From positions 1 to 64,000 of the forward strand of contig NZ_JAVFVT010000008.1 of the NCBI RefSeq assembly GCF_030929555.1: a stretch of 64,000 nucleotides of DNA, read 5' to 3'. Under the pieces are notes generated by a model. The model saw only the letters and a program-made list of their open reading frames with translations, made no database searches and was not told where the DNA came from. Each line of letters begins with the position of its first letter. Positions within the stretch are counted from its first letter, which is position 1. This stretch comes from Paenibacillus sp. LHD-117. GTDB lineage: Bacteria > Bacillota > Bacilli > Paenibacillales > Paenibacillaceae. Shown one piece after another: positions 35,439 to 42,544 of this stretch. A program made the position numbers and the translations under genes.

Positions 35439-36578
35439 ATGTCGTTCACCATGGAAGTCGTCAATCCCGAGAAGATCAGGTCGGCTATCGACGAGCAGGT
35501 AAAGCCCGTTCCCGAGGAAATGCTGCAGCTTAAGGCGCTCGCGGGGGCCAATGTCGCCGCGATTCTCGAGCTGGATCTGGAGTCGCTGGAGAAACGCAAA
35601 GAGATTCTGACCTCCATCGACCAATTCGGCATGGGTTCGATGCGGTCGTCCGCGGAGAAGAACGGCCTTCTGCAAGTATCCGTCAGCCATCTGTCCAGAG
35701 CGGGGGACGAGGGAGGGCAAGTTGCCAAAGGGTTGACGGAGCTGCAGCTGCAGCTGAAGGACCTTGACCCGAGCGTCGTGGACTTCGCGAAGAGCGGCCT
35801 GCTAGGCAAATTTTTTAATCCGTTGCGGAATTATTTTGCCAAGTATCAGCGGGCGGATGCCGTTATTTCGGATATTATTGGGTCGCTCGACAAAGGCAAG
35901 GCGGTACTGCGGAACGACAATACGACGCTGGAATTCGAGCAGCAGGCGCTCAGGGAGCTGACCAAGAAGCTGCGGAAGGAAATCCAGCTCGGCATCTTGA
36001 TGGACGAGGAGATCGAGTCGCAGATCGAAGCGGCCAAATTGAGGCTGGAGGCCGAGGATCGCATACGGTTCATAACGGAGGAAGTGCTGTTCCCGCTGCG
36101 CCAGCGCGTCATGGATCTGCAGCAGATGATGGTGGTAAACCAGCAGGGCATCATGGCGATCGAGGTCGTCACCCGCAACAACAAGGAGCTGATCCGGGGA
36201 GTCGACCGGGCAAGGAACGTGACGGTATCCGCGCTGAAGACGTCGGTGACGGTGGCGAGCGCTCTCTACAACCAGCGTATCGTGCTCAGCAAGATCGAGG
36301 TGTTGAATCAAACGACCGACAATCTCATTAGCGGCACTTCCCGCATGTTGAAGGAGCAGGGCGCGGCCATTCATAAGCAATCGCTCGAAACGAGCATTTC
36401 CGTCGACACGCTGAAGCAAGCATTCACGGACGTCATTGCAGCGCTTGATTCCATCAGCGTTTACAAGCAGGAAGCCCTTCCGCGCATGAGGGAAACGATT
36501 AACCAGTTCAGGGAGCTGGCAGACGTCGGCGAGCGCCAAATCCAGCGATTGGAGCGGGGGCAGAGACTCGCGCTATAA
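35439..36578 (+). CDS. Toxic-anion-resistance (TelA) family protein
   Basis: This 379-aa cytoplasmic, highly helical protein belongs to the TelA/KlaA family, named for tellurite resistance but with broader envelope-stress links. Characteristic blocks are TLEFEQQALRELTKKLRKEIQLG and the late QALPRMRETINQF. There are no membrane segments; long coiled coils span about 150-370. AAAGGAGGAG precedes ATG 35439. It is the third gene of a row with the XpaC-like and vWA genes. Its association with a vWA domain suggests an assembled membrane-linked structure; whether tellurite is relevant is unknown. Confidence 0.88.
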   Translation: MSFTMEVVNPEKIRSAIDEQVKPVPEEMLQLKALAGANVAAILELDLESLEKRKEILTSIDQFGMGSMRSSAEKNGLLQVSVSHLSRAGDEGGQVAKGLTELQLQLKDLDPSVVDFAKSGLLGKFFNPLRNYFAKYQRADAVISDIIGSLDKGKAVLRNDNTTLEFEQQALRELTKKLRKEIQLGILMDEEIESQIEAAKLRLEAEDRIRFITEEVLFPLRQRVMDLQQMMVVNQQGIMAIEVVTRNNKELIRGVDRARNVTVSALKTSVTVASALYNQRIVLSKIEVLNQTTDNLISGTSRMLKEQGAAIHKQSLETSISVDTLKQAFTDVIAALDSISVYKQEALPRMRETINQFRELADVGERQIQRLERGQRLAL

Positions 36579-36597
36579 CTAAAATCCCAATGAGCGG

Positions 36598-36640
36598 AAG
36601 GACCGGTGATGGCTCCGATTGGAGCGTTGCCGGTTCTTTC
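36598..36640 (+). terminator. Possible terminator after the TelA gene
   Basis: GACCGGTGATGGCTCC and GGAGCGTTGCCGGTT form an imperfect stem over a 4-nt loop, with a short CTTTC tail. It is weaker than others in this window, so read-through to the holin-like gene is possible. Confidence 0.4.
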
Positions 36641-36743
36641 GCCGCGACGCCGTCAATCGAATCGAAATTCAATAATTGTGTGATTCGTCCGCGGTACAAC
36701 CTCGCGAGCATCGGCATAGGATGTAGCGAGGAGGTGAAGCAAA

Positions 36744-37031
36744 ATGTTTGGTACGCTTACTCATTGGATGGAAGTAGCGATGTGGGTCGTGATGGGTTCG
36801 ATGGCGCTGGATTTCCTGATGGGGCTGTTCAAGGGCATGACGGGAGGCAAGCTCTCTCACGAGCTCGTGCTCGGATACCTGAAGGACATGGTGTATTTCG
36901 TGCTTCCGCTGTTCATGCTCGCGGGACTGGCCGCCATGGACACAACCGGATTCGTGGTGCTGGTCGGCTATTATTTAGGAGCACTGGCGGTAGTCGTCAA
37001 GTATCTCATGGACATGAAGTCCAAATTGTAA
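36744..37031 (+). CDS. Small holin-like membrane protein
   Basis: This 95-aa protein has three hydrophobic segments (about 12-32, 45-66 and 68-88), with a Met-rich start and a short basic end (KYLMDMKSKL), and resembles phage-holin-type small proteins. GAGGAGGTGAAGC precedes ATG 36744. It lies 165 bp after the TelA gene and before a strong terminator. There is no lysin or other phage gene nearby, so a holin role in lysis is unlikely. A membrane-pore or scaffold role with the TelA cluster is possible but unsupported. Confidence 0.7.
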   Translation: MFGTLTHWMEVAMWVVMGSMALDFLMGLFKGMTGGKLSHELVLGYLKDMVYFVLPLFMLAGLAAMDTTGFVVLVGYYLGALAVVVKYLMDMKSKL

Positions 37032-37068
37032 AATTGTAACCGCATACACCTAGTTTGTGGATCAAGCG

Positions 37069-37108
37069 ACAGAGCGGCAGGGGCGAAGCCTCGGCGGCTC
37101 TGTTTTTT
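37069..37108 (+). terminator. Terminator after the holin-like gene
   Basis: ACAGAGC pairs with GCTCTGT around a GC-rich inner hairpin and is followed by TTTTTT. Confidence 0.88.
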
Positions 37109-37128
37109 GTATGCATGCGCACAGGAAA

Positions 37129-37163
37129 AAGGCCGGCACCGCCTTGAAGCGGATGCCGGCCTT
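37129..37163 (-). terminator. Terminator of the DUF378 gene
   Basis: AAGGCCGGCA and TGCCGGCCTT form a perfect 10-bp stem. Read on the minus strand it is followed by TTTTTC, downstream of the DUF378 stop. Confidence 0.88.
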
Positions 37164-37192
37164 CGCATTACCTAGCGGAGGAAGGGAAGCGA

Positions 37193-37393
37193 CTAATCCT
37201 TGGAAGCTTTGGGAAGCAGGGAGATCGCATAGAGCGCGGCCGCGCCTACGACGATATAAACGATTTTCGAGCCGACTTCTGTCGATCCTCCGAATAGCTC
37301 GCTTACGACGTCATACTCGAACAGCCCAACGGATAACCAGTTCAACCCGCCTAAAATAACAAGAACCAAGCTGATGAGGTTAAGCGCCTTCAT
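37193..37393 (-). CDS. DUF378 family small membrane protein
   Basis: This 66-aa protein has two transmembrane helices with the family pattern LVILGGLNWLSVGLF and a Gly-rich turn, then IVYIVVGAAALYAISLL. DUF378 proteins are widespread in Firmicutes and their function is not known. AAGGAGG lies 11 nt before ATG 37393; the open frame to 37618 upstream is chance. It has its own terminator and is divergent from an MFS transporter gene. Confidence 0.88.
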   Translation of the reverse strand: MKALNLISLVLVILGGLNWLSVGLFEYDVVSELFGGSTEVGSKIVYIVVGAAALYAISLLPKASKD

Positions 37394-37570
37394 AACGAAT
37401 TCTACCTCCTTGGGACGGTCGCGTAGTACGAATGCCCGTTCAGGCAACGTTCCACACGCCGAATCTTGGTTGATCACTACAATCGTATGAACATTGGTTA
37501 TGGAATATGCACAAATCACATTGATGCCTGTATGAATGAACATAGGACTTACGCGGTCATCGATTTGTAG

Positions 37571-37611
37571 TACAATAGAATTGATCGTTAATCGCATTAA
37601 TTTGATCGTTA
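37571..37611 (+). promoter_or_regulatory. Candidate promoter and direct-repeat operator of the MFS gene
   Basis: TACAAT at 37571-37576 is a plausible -10 with a weak -35. Just downstream TTGATCGTTA occurs twice, at 37581-37590 and 37602-37611, 21 bp apart (two helical turns), with a partial third copy near 37623. Such spacing suits cooperative binding of a repressor. No regulator gene is adjacent. Confidence 0.45.
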
Positions 37612-37655
37612 GAAACATAAACTTGATTAAATCAACATCCTTAGGAGTGCCTGCC

Positions 37656-38816
37656 GTGAGAATCGTATCGCTTTATTATTTCCTGCTCTATCTGATGGCC
37701 AGCGTATTGCTTCCATATACGAGCCTTCATTTCCACGAGAGGGGCTTCAGTCCTTCTTCCATCGGCTATCTCTTATCGTTATGGGCATTCATAAGCGTCG
37801 TAGCCCAGCCCGTCATGGGCATGTTGAACGACAGGCTGCAGCGGCCGCGGGCCGTCTTGCTCCTGACCGCCATCGCGACGCCGGCCGCGGGCTTATTATT
37901 TTATCTCGCGGACGCTTTCGCCGTTATTGTCGTCGTGTCCATCTTGTTCGCTTGGTTCCAATCCTCTCTGCCGCCTCTCAGCGATGCGGTTGCGGTGGAG
38001 ATCGGCAGGAGGAAGGGCTTCTCCTTCGGCAGCGTGCGGCTGTGGGGGGCGCTTAGTTACGCGATCGGGGCGTTCGTTACCGGATTTTATTACGAGAAGA
38101 ACGGATACGACGCGGTATTTGTGGTGTATGCCTTGACGGCGCTTCCGCTCATCGCTGCCATCTTCATCCTCCCGGTGACGAAAGCGGCTTCGATGCGCAT
38201 CACCGTTTTTGAGCAGATGGGGGACGTCGTACGGAACAAACCTTTTTTGCTGTTCTGCCTCATTTCGTTCTTGACGATGCTGTCCGTCACGGCCAGCGCC
38301 ACTTTCTTGCCAATTTACTTTGACGAGCAGGGTTTCGACAAAAGGTATCTGGGTACCGCCATCGCACTTGCCGCTCTTATCGAAGTGCCGATGTTCTGGA
38401 TCGCGGCCAGGCTGGGTGCCAAGTTCGGCAAGTCGAAGCTGCTGGCGGCCGCGGCCGCGCTGTACGCACTGAAATATATCATTTTGTCTTTGACGAGCAA
38501 CGTTTATGTGACGCTGTCGACGCAGCTGCTGGACGGGATTGCGTTCGCCTTCTTCGCGGGTCTGTCGGTCGAGATCGTGGACGGCCTCGCCAGCGACAAG
38601 ACAAAGGCGACGCTCCAAACGATTTTTGCGGCGGTTACTTGGGGGATTGGAGGCATCGCGGGCAACTTGCTCGGGGGCGGGCTCGTGGAGCTTCGCGGTG
38701 TCTCGTTCATGTATTTGCTTCTATTTGTTCTATGCGGTGGATCGGCCGTCCTTTATCTGTGGACGAAGGCGGAGAAAAGCGGGAAGCAGTTGGCGGGGGA
38801 GGCAGATGGAATGTAA
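37656..38816 (+). CDS. MFS transporter (MFS_1-like / 3-phenylpropionate-type)
   Basis: This 386-aa inner-membrane protein has twelve predicted transmembrane segments and belongs to the MFS_1-like group with LacY-, NupG- and HcaT-like relatives. Signature DRLQRPR lies between helices 2 and 3. The GTG start at 37656 has TTAGGAG 8 nt upstream; the open frame to 37536 crosses promoter-like DNA. The substrate is unknown. The direct repeats upstream suggest specific repression. Confidence 0.85.
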   Translation: MRIVSLYYFLLYLMASVLLPYTSLHFHERGFSPSSIGYLLSLWAFISVVAQPVMGMLNDRLQRPRAVLLLTAIATPAAGLLFYLADAFAVIVVVSILFAWFQSSLPPLSDAVAVEIGRRKGFSFGSVRLWGALSYAIGAFVTGFYYEKNGYDAVFVVYALTALPLIAAIFILPVTKAASMRITVFEQMGDVVRNKPFLLFCLISFLTMLSVTASATFLPIYFDEQGFDKRYLGTAIALAALIEVPMFWIAARLGAKFGKSKLLAAAAALYALKYIILSLTSNVYVTLSTQLLDGIAFAFFAGLSVEIVDGLASDKTKATLQTIFAAVTWGIGGIAGNLLGGGLVELRGVSFMYLLLFVLCGGSAVLYLWTKAEKSGKQLAGEADGM

Positions 38817-39105
38817 TGAATGGATTAAGCTGTTTGTCACCTTGCCATTCCCTTCATTCCTTGTTAGACTTGCACTATCGTTGACCGGGCTTTGATAGGC
38901 AATACGAACCGTCAGCGTTTGGAGGTGCGGGTAATGCATTTTTGGGGAATCCATTTTTTGCGGTTAAGGTAATGCGAGCGGAAGCGTAACGAAACTCGTC
39001 CGTTTTTCGAATCATGCGGATGAAGTTTATTTGCTTTGCGCAGTCGCATTTACAGAGACGCGAGGAATGGTTTTTTGTTATGCCCAAAAAGAAGGAGAGA
39101 ATGAA

Positions 39106-40329
39106 ATGCAAACCAATTGGCAAAAGAAGTTCGCGATGTTGTTCAGCGGACAAATCTTCTCGATATTAACAACCTCGATGGTGCAGTTTTCGATTATATG
39201 GCATTTGACGGAGACGACGCAGTCCGCCGTCGTGCTGACGATCGCGAGCTTGGTCGGCTTCTTGCCGCAAGCCGTATTAGGTCCGTTCATCGGCGTCTGG
39301 CTGGACCGCTGGAACCGGAAGCTCACGATGATCATCGCCGACGGCTCGATCGCGCTGTTTAGCCTCGCGTTAGGCTTGTACTATTACTTCGGAGAACCCG
39401 GATTGGGATTCGTATATTTGATCTTGATGGTACGGTCGATCGCTTCGTCCTTCCATGCGCCGGCCTTCCAGGCGGCCATACCGCTGATCGCGCCTGCCGA
39501 TCAGCTGACGCGGGTAGCGGGCTGGCAGCAGATGGTGTTCTCGTTCTCGAATGTCATCGGGCCGGCGCTCGGCATCGCGGTCTATTCCGCGACTTCCCTT
39601 GGGACGGTGCTGCTTCTGGACGTCGCGGGGGCGGTTATCGCTAACGTGATGCTGATGCTGGTTAAGATTCATCAGCCCAAGCCGGAAGCCGTACAGCGGA
39701 GCCGGTTTCTGGAGGAATTCAAGTTGGGCTGGCAGGCTTTCATCCAAGTGAAGCCGATCGTTATCGTCACGGTCGCCACAGCCGTATTTTCGATCGTATT
39801 TATGCCGCTCGGCACGTTGTTTCCTTTTATGACGTTATCTCATTTCGGCCGGGGTGGCTACAGCGCCAGCGTGGTGGAAGCGCTATTCGCGATCGGCATG
39901 ATCGGCGGCGGCTTGGCGCTATCCGTCGCGGCTTCCAAGTGGAAGGATATGACGTATATTTGCCTGAGCATGACCGTCATGGGCGTAACCAGCTTGGCAA
40001 GCGGCTTCCTGGGCCAAGAAGCGTTCATTGCTTTCGTCGTGCTCTCGTTCCTTATGGGAGCGGCAGCGCCGTTCTTCAACGGGCCGTACATGGCCATGAT
40101 CCAAAGAGCCTTCGATCCCGCGATGCTGGGACGGGTCATCTCGCTCGTGACCAGCATCATGCTGCTTTCCTCACCGGTCGGACTGCTCTTGGCCGGACCG
40201 ATCGTCGACAAGTACGGCATTCAATCGTGGTTTATCGGATCGGGGGTTGTTACGATAGGAACAGGCTTGATCTTAATCGTATTATCCAAGCGGCTGCAGG
40301 TCGCGGAGGCCGTTTCAAGTGCCTCGTAA
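39106..40329 (+). CDS. MFS exporter (EntS/MFS_3-like)
   Basis: This 407-aa protein has twelve predicted membrane helices and belongs to the MFS_3 (enterobactin-exporter EntS-like) family, which includes macrolide and siderophore exporters. Typical blocks are FSGQIFSILTTSMVQFSIIWHLTE and GPFIGVWLDRWNRK. AAGGAGAG 8 nt upstream sets ATG 39106; the frame extends to 39031 with no site. It stands alone between the other MFS gene and the convergent pirin gene. No siderophore biosynthesis genes are nearby, so the substrate is open. Confidence 0.88.
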   Translation: MQTNWQKKFAMLFSGQIFSILTTSMVQFSIIWHLTETTQSAVVLTIASLVGFLPQAVLGPFIGVWLDRWNRKLTMIIADGSIALFSLALGLYYYFGEPGLGFVYLILMVRSIASSFHAPAFQAAIPLIAPADQLTRVAGWQQMVFSFSNVIGPALGIAVYSATSLGTVLLLDVAGAVIANVMLMLVKIHQPKPEAVQRSRFLEEFKLGWQAFIQVKPIVIVTVATAVFSIVFMPLGTLFPFMTLSHFGRGGYSASVVEALFAIGMIGGGLALSVAASKWKDMTYICLSMTVMGVTSLASGFLGQEAFIAFVVLSFLMGAAAPFFNGPYMAMIQRAFDPAMLGRVISLVTSIMLLSSPVGLLLAGPIVDKYGIQSWFIGSGVVTIGTGLILIVLSKRLQVAEAVSSAS

Positions 40330-40372
40330 GCAGGTCACTTGCGACTTGAATAGGTAAGTCATAGACAAAAAA

Positions 40373-40417
40373 CAGGGCTGTCTCCGAGGGGGTGATTTAA
40401 CCTAGGAGATAGCCCTG
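40373..40417 (-). terminator. Terminator of the pirin gene
   Basis: CAGGGCT and AGCCCTG frame a long stem with GTCTCC/GGAGAT. Read on the minus strand it ends in TTTTTTG. On the plus strand the tail is weak. Confidence 0.85.
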
Positions 40418-40454
40418 CTTTCGTAGATCTGCCGAGAACCCGCAATCCGCGTGC

Positions 40455-41339
40455 TTAGAAATCCGCGCTGCCCATCTTGCCCGCCTGGAAGTCGGCGTAG
40501 GCTTGAATGACTTCTTCGCGCGTATTCATGACGAACGGTCCGTATTGGAACATCGGTTCGTCGATCGGTTCTCCTCCAAGTACAAGGACGAGCGTCTCGT
40601 CCGTCAAGCCTTCGATCCGGATATTCCCGTCAGCGTTGCCGAATAAGACAAACGAACCTTCGCCAACCTCCCGTTCGTCGTTGATTCTCGCGCTTCCGCG
40701 CAAAACGATCGCGGCTGCGTTGTAAGCGGCGGGGAGCTCGAACTCGGCGACGCCGCCTTTGTTGAAGTCGATATCGAACAGATGGATCGGCGTGAAGGTT
40801 TGCGCGGGACCGTGCACGCCTTGGTAGTCGCCTGCGATAATGCGCACTTCGCCGCCGCCATTCGGCAGCTGCGCGCGGCCCATATCCGCTTTCGGCAATT
40901 CCTGATATTTTGGCGCATGCATCTTGTGTTCGCGAGGAAGGTTAACCCATAGCTGGATAAAATGGAACGTGCCTCCGCGCTTCGCGAATTCGCGCTCATG
41001 ATATTCCTTGTGCAGCAAGCCGGAGCCGGCCGTCATCCATTGCACGTCTCCGGGTCCGATAATGCCATGGTTGCCGTGGTTGTCATGATGTTCGACGTAA
41101 CCTTCATAAGCGATCGAGACGGTCTCGAATCCTCTGTGCGGATGCGCGCCGACGCCTCTTGCCGATTCGCTCGGAGGGAAAACATGCGGCGCGTTATAGT
41201 CGAGCAGCAGGAAGGGGCTAATCCGCCCACCGAGATCCTTGCCCGACGGGAAGTAGTTGGAAACCCGGAAGCCGTCGCCGACCATGTGGAACGGCGCGCC
41301 TTTGTGGACGCCTTCAATCGTGCGGAAAGTCTTTGTCAT
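40455..41339 (-). CDS. Pirin family protein
   Basis: This 294-aa protein has two cupin domains: the N-terminal metal site GVGAHPHRGFETVSIAYEG with the downstream HKEYHE region is clear. Bacterial pirins include quercetin 2,3-dioxygenases (YhhW) and redox-responsive regulators, and their natural substrate is often unknown. AAAGGAG precedes ATG 41339. An imperfect ATCTTTAATTTAAGAT palindrome upstream resembles MarR-type (MhqR-like) sites, consistent with induction by quinones or electrophiles. A strong terminator follows, so it is monocistronic. Confidence 0.92.
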   Translation of the reverse strand: MTKTFRTIEGVHKGAPFHMVGDGFRVSNYFPSGKDLGGRISPFLLLDYNAPHVFPPSESARGVGAHPHRGFETVSIAYEGYVEHHDNHGNHGIIGPGDVQWMTAGSGLLHKEYHEREFAKRGGTFHFIQLWVNLPREHKMHAPKYQELPKADMGRAQLPNGGGEVRIIAGDYQGVHGPAQTFTPIHLFDIDFNKGGVAEFELPAAYNAAAIVLRGSARINDEREVGEGSFVLFGNADGNIRIEGLTDETLVLVLGGEPIDEPMFQYGPFVMNTREEVIQAYADFQAGKMGSADF

Positions 41340-41381
41340 ATTGATGTGCTCCTTTATCGTAAAGTTTTATCTTTATATTGA

Positions 41382-41401
41382 TTATCTTAAATTAAAGATA
41401 A
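41382..41401. promoter_or_regulatory. MarR-like operator upstream of the pirin gene
   Basis: TTATCTTAAATTAAAGATAA is palindromic except for two symmetric positions. Its ends match my recollection of the MhqR consensus (TATCT...AGATA). A further half-site, ATCTTTA, lies near 41370. The site is 43 bp before the start and would overlap the promoter. Confidence 0.45.
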
Positions 41402-41496
41402 CATAAGAAACAGAAGCCGTCAACTTATCTTGCGCATCATCGCATGGTTTTATGCTCCGCAAGCTATGCCGGACGGAACGATTGTTTTAAACTAAT

Positions 41497-41750
41497 AGAA
41501 CGATCCAAAAAACGATTGCCATTATGGTTGATCTAGAATGCTAACGGAAACAGCTGACGCTATTCGGCTCATTTTGTACGAAATGAATATCTAACGGAAG
41601 TATGGCACCTTATTTATGATTTTCAGCTTGAAAAACGCCATTTTCAATAGAATAAGTGCTCTTAGTTCCTTTAGATATCCATATAAGCTCATAATCGCAA
41701 TATAAGAGCGCTGAGTTCCGTTAGAGGTTACGGTCATTTCGGAGCAATCA
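41497..41750. repeat. Dispersed intergenic dyad element, copy B
   Basis: This is the second copy of the element at 16758-17022, in the same orientation. CTAACGGAA occurs at 41541 and 41591; the inverted boxes are TTCCTTTAG at 41666 (one change) and TTCCGTTAG at 41716. Each pair is again 50 bp apart. The central TTTTCA/TGAAAA palindrome is retained near 41625. The box geometry is conserved although the sequence between has drifted. Confidence 0.8.
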
Positions 41751-41800
41751 ACTAGTAAGACGAGTATGGATGTGCCGGTGAAACAAAAGGGGGAAAGGGT

Positions 41801-42214
41801 ATGGAAAAAAACTTACAAGCCCGGGCTAGAATCGCCTACATTGGCGCAACGGCGCTTATTCTTGTCGCTGGTCTGGCCACGAGAGTAAAAGCGGAGAGCT
41901 TGCCGGATTTGGTGTCGGTTCATTTCGGCGATGCGCTTTGGGCCGCTATGATTTATTGCGGCTTCCGTGTCATCTGGACCTTCAAACGTGCGGAACGCGC
42001 GCTAATCGCAAGCCTCGTATTCTGCTTGGCGATCGAGCTGAGCCAGCTGTACCATGCGGAGTGGATCGATTCGATACGGGAAACGGCGTTCGGCGGTCTC
42101 GTTCTTGGCAGGGGATTCCTGAGCGCGGACTTCATCAGATACGGCTTAGGCATAGGGGGCATCTATTTGCTGGACAGGTTTTTCAGAGCGGGGACTTCGC
42201 TCGCATCATCCTAA
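41801..42214 (+). CDS. DUF2809 family membrane protein
   Basis: This 137-aa protein has four predicted membrane helices. The DUF2809 signature is visible in GDALWAAMIYCGFRVIW and AIELSQLYHAEWIDSIRET, with conserved polar residues inside helices. Function is unknown. A GGGGGAAAGGG site precedes ATG 41801. It follows copy B of the dispersed repeat, and the end of its gene overlaps a broken ferric-reductase gene. Confidence 0.85.
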   Translation: MEKNLQARARIAYIGATALILVAGLATRVKAESLPDLVSVHFGDALWAAMIYCGFRVIWTFKRAERALIASLVFCLAIELSQLYHAEWIDSIRETAFGGLVLGRGFLSADFIRYGLGIGGIYLLDRFFRAGTSLASS

Positions 42215-42475
42215 CGCTGCTGTTTGTCAATACATGCCTATGGGTGATGTTTCCCCCCGATCGCTATGACCGCAACCTTGAGTATGGCCTGCGCTGGGCA
42301 GGGGAATACATCGGCTCATCCATAATGATCCTAATGGCACTAACGCTGCTGCTTGCGACCCGGATGCGGTTACTCGAACGCCTCGTCGGCGGTCTCGATC
42401 GAATGTACGAGGTACATAAGCATGCGGGCGTAATCATTTTTTTCTTGCTGCTGCACTTAATCGTAATGCCTTTCG
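42197..42475 (+). pseudogene. Truncated ferric reductase-like membrane protein remnant
   Basis: In a frame different from the DUF2809 gene, about 90 residues encode a membrane segment, then RYDRNLEYGLRWAGEYIG, a second membrane segment, RLVGGLDRMYEVHKHAG and a third membrane segment. This matches the N-terminal part of ferric reductase-like transmembrane proteins. Such proteins continue for several hundred residues with heme helices and FAD/NAD domains. Here the frame runs directly into a terminator hairpin at 42480 and ends shortly after. No start codon with a ribosome binding site exists either. I read it as a gene that lost most of its body and its start. Confidence 0.65.
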
Positions 42476-42479
42476 GGAA

Positions 42480-42529
42480 GGGGCAGTTCCTCGCAAGCAG
42501 AGATGCTCGCGAGGGACTGCCCCGTTTTT
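42480..42529 (+). terminator. Terminator after the ferric reductase remnant
   Basis: GGGGCAGTTCCTCGC and GCGAGGGACTGCCCC form a long stem with a GTTTTTA tail. It directly follows the truncated coding segment. Confidence 0.88.
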
Positions 42530-42544
42530 ATGCCCGTCGCCGCT

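Noticed and set aside
36744..37031. Prophage or lysis cassette around the holin-like gene
   Set aside because: No endolysin, tail or integrase gene lies nearby; a single small membrane protein is not enough.
37394..37618. N-terminal extension of the DUF378 protein to 141 aa
   Set aside because: The family is about 65 residues, and AAGGAGG precedes the internal ATG 37393.
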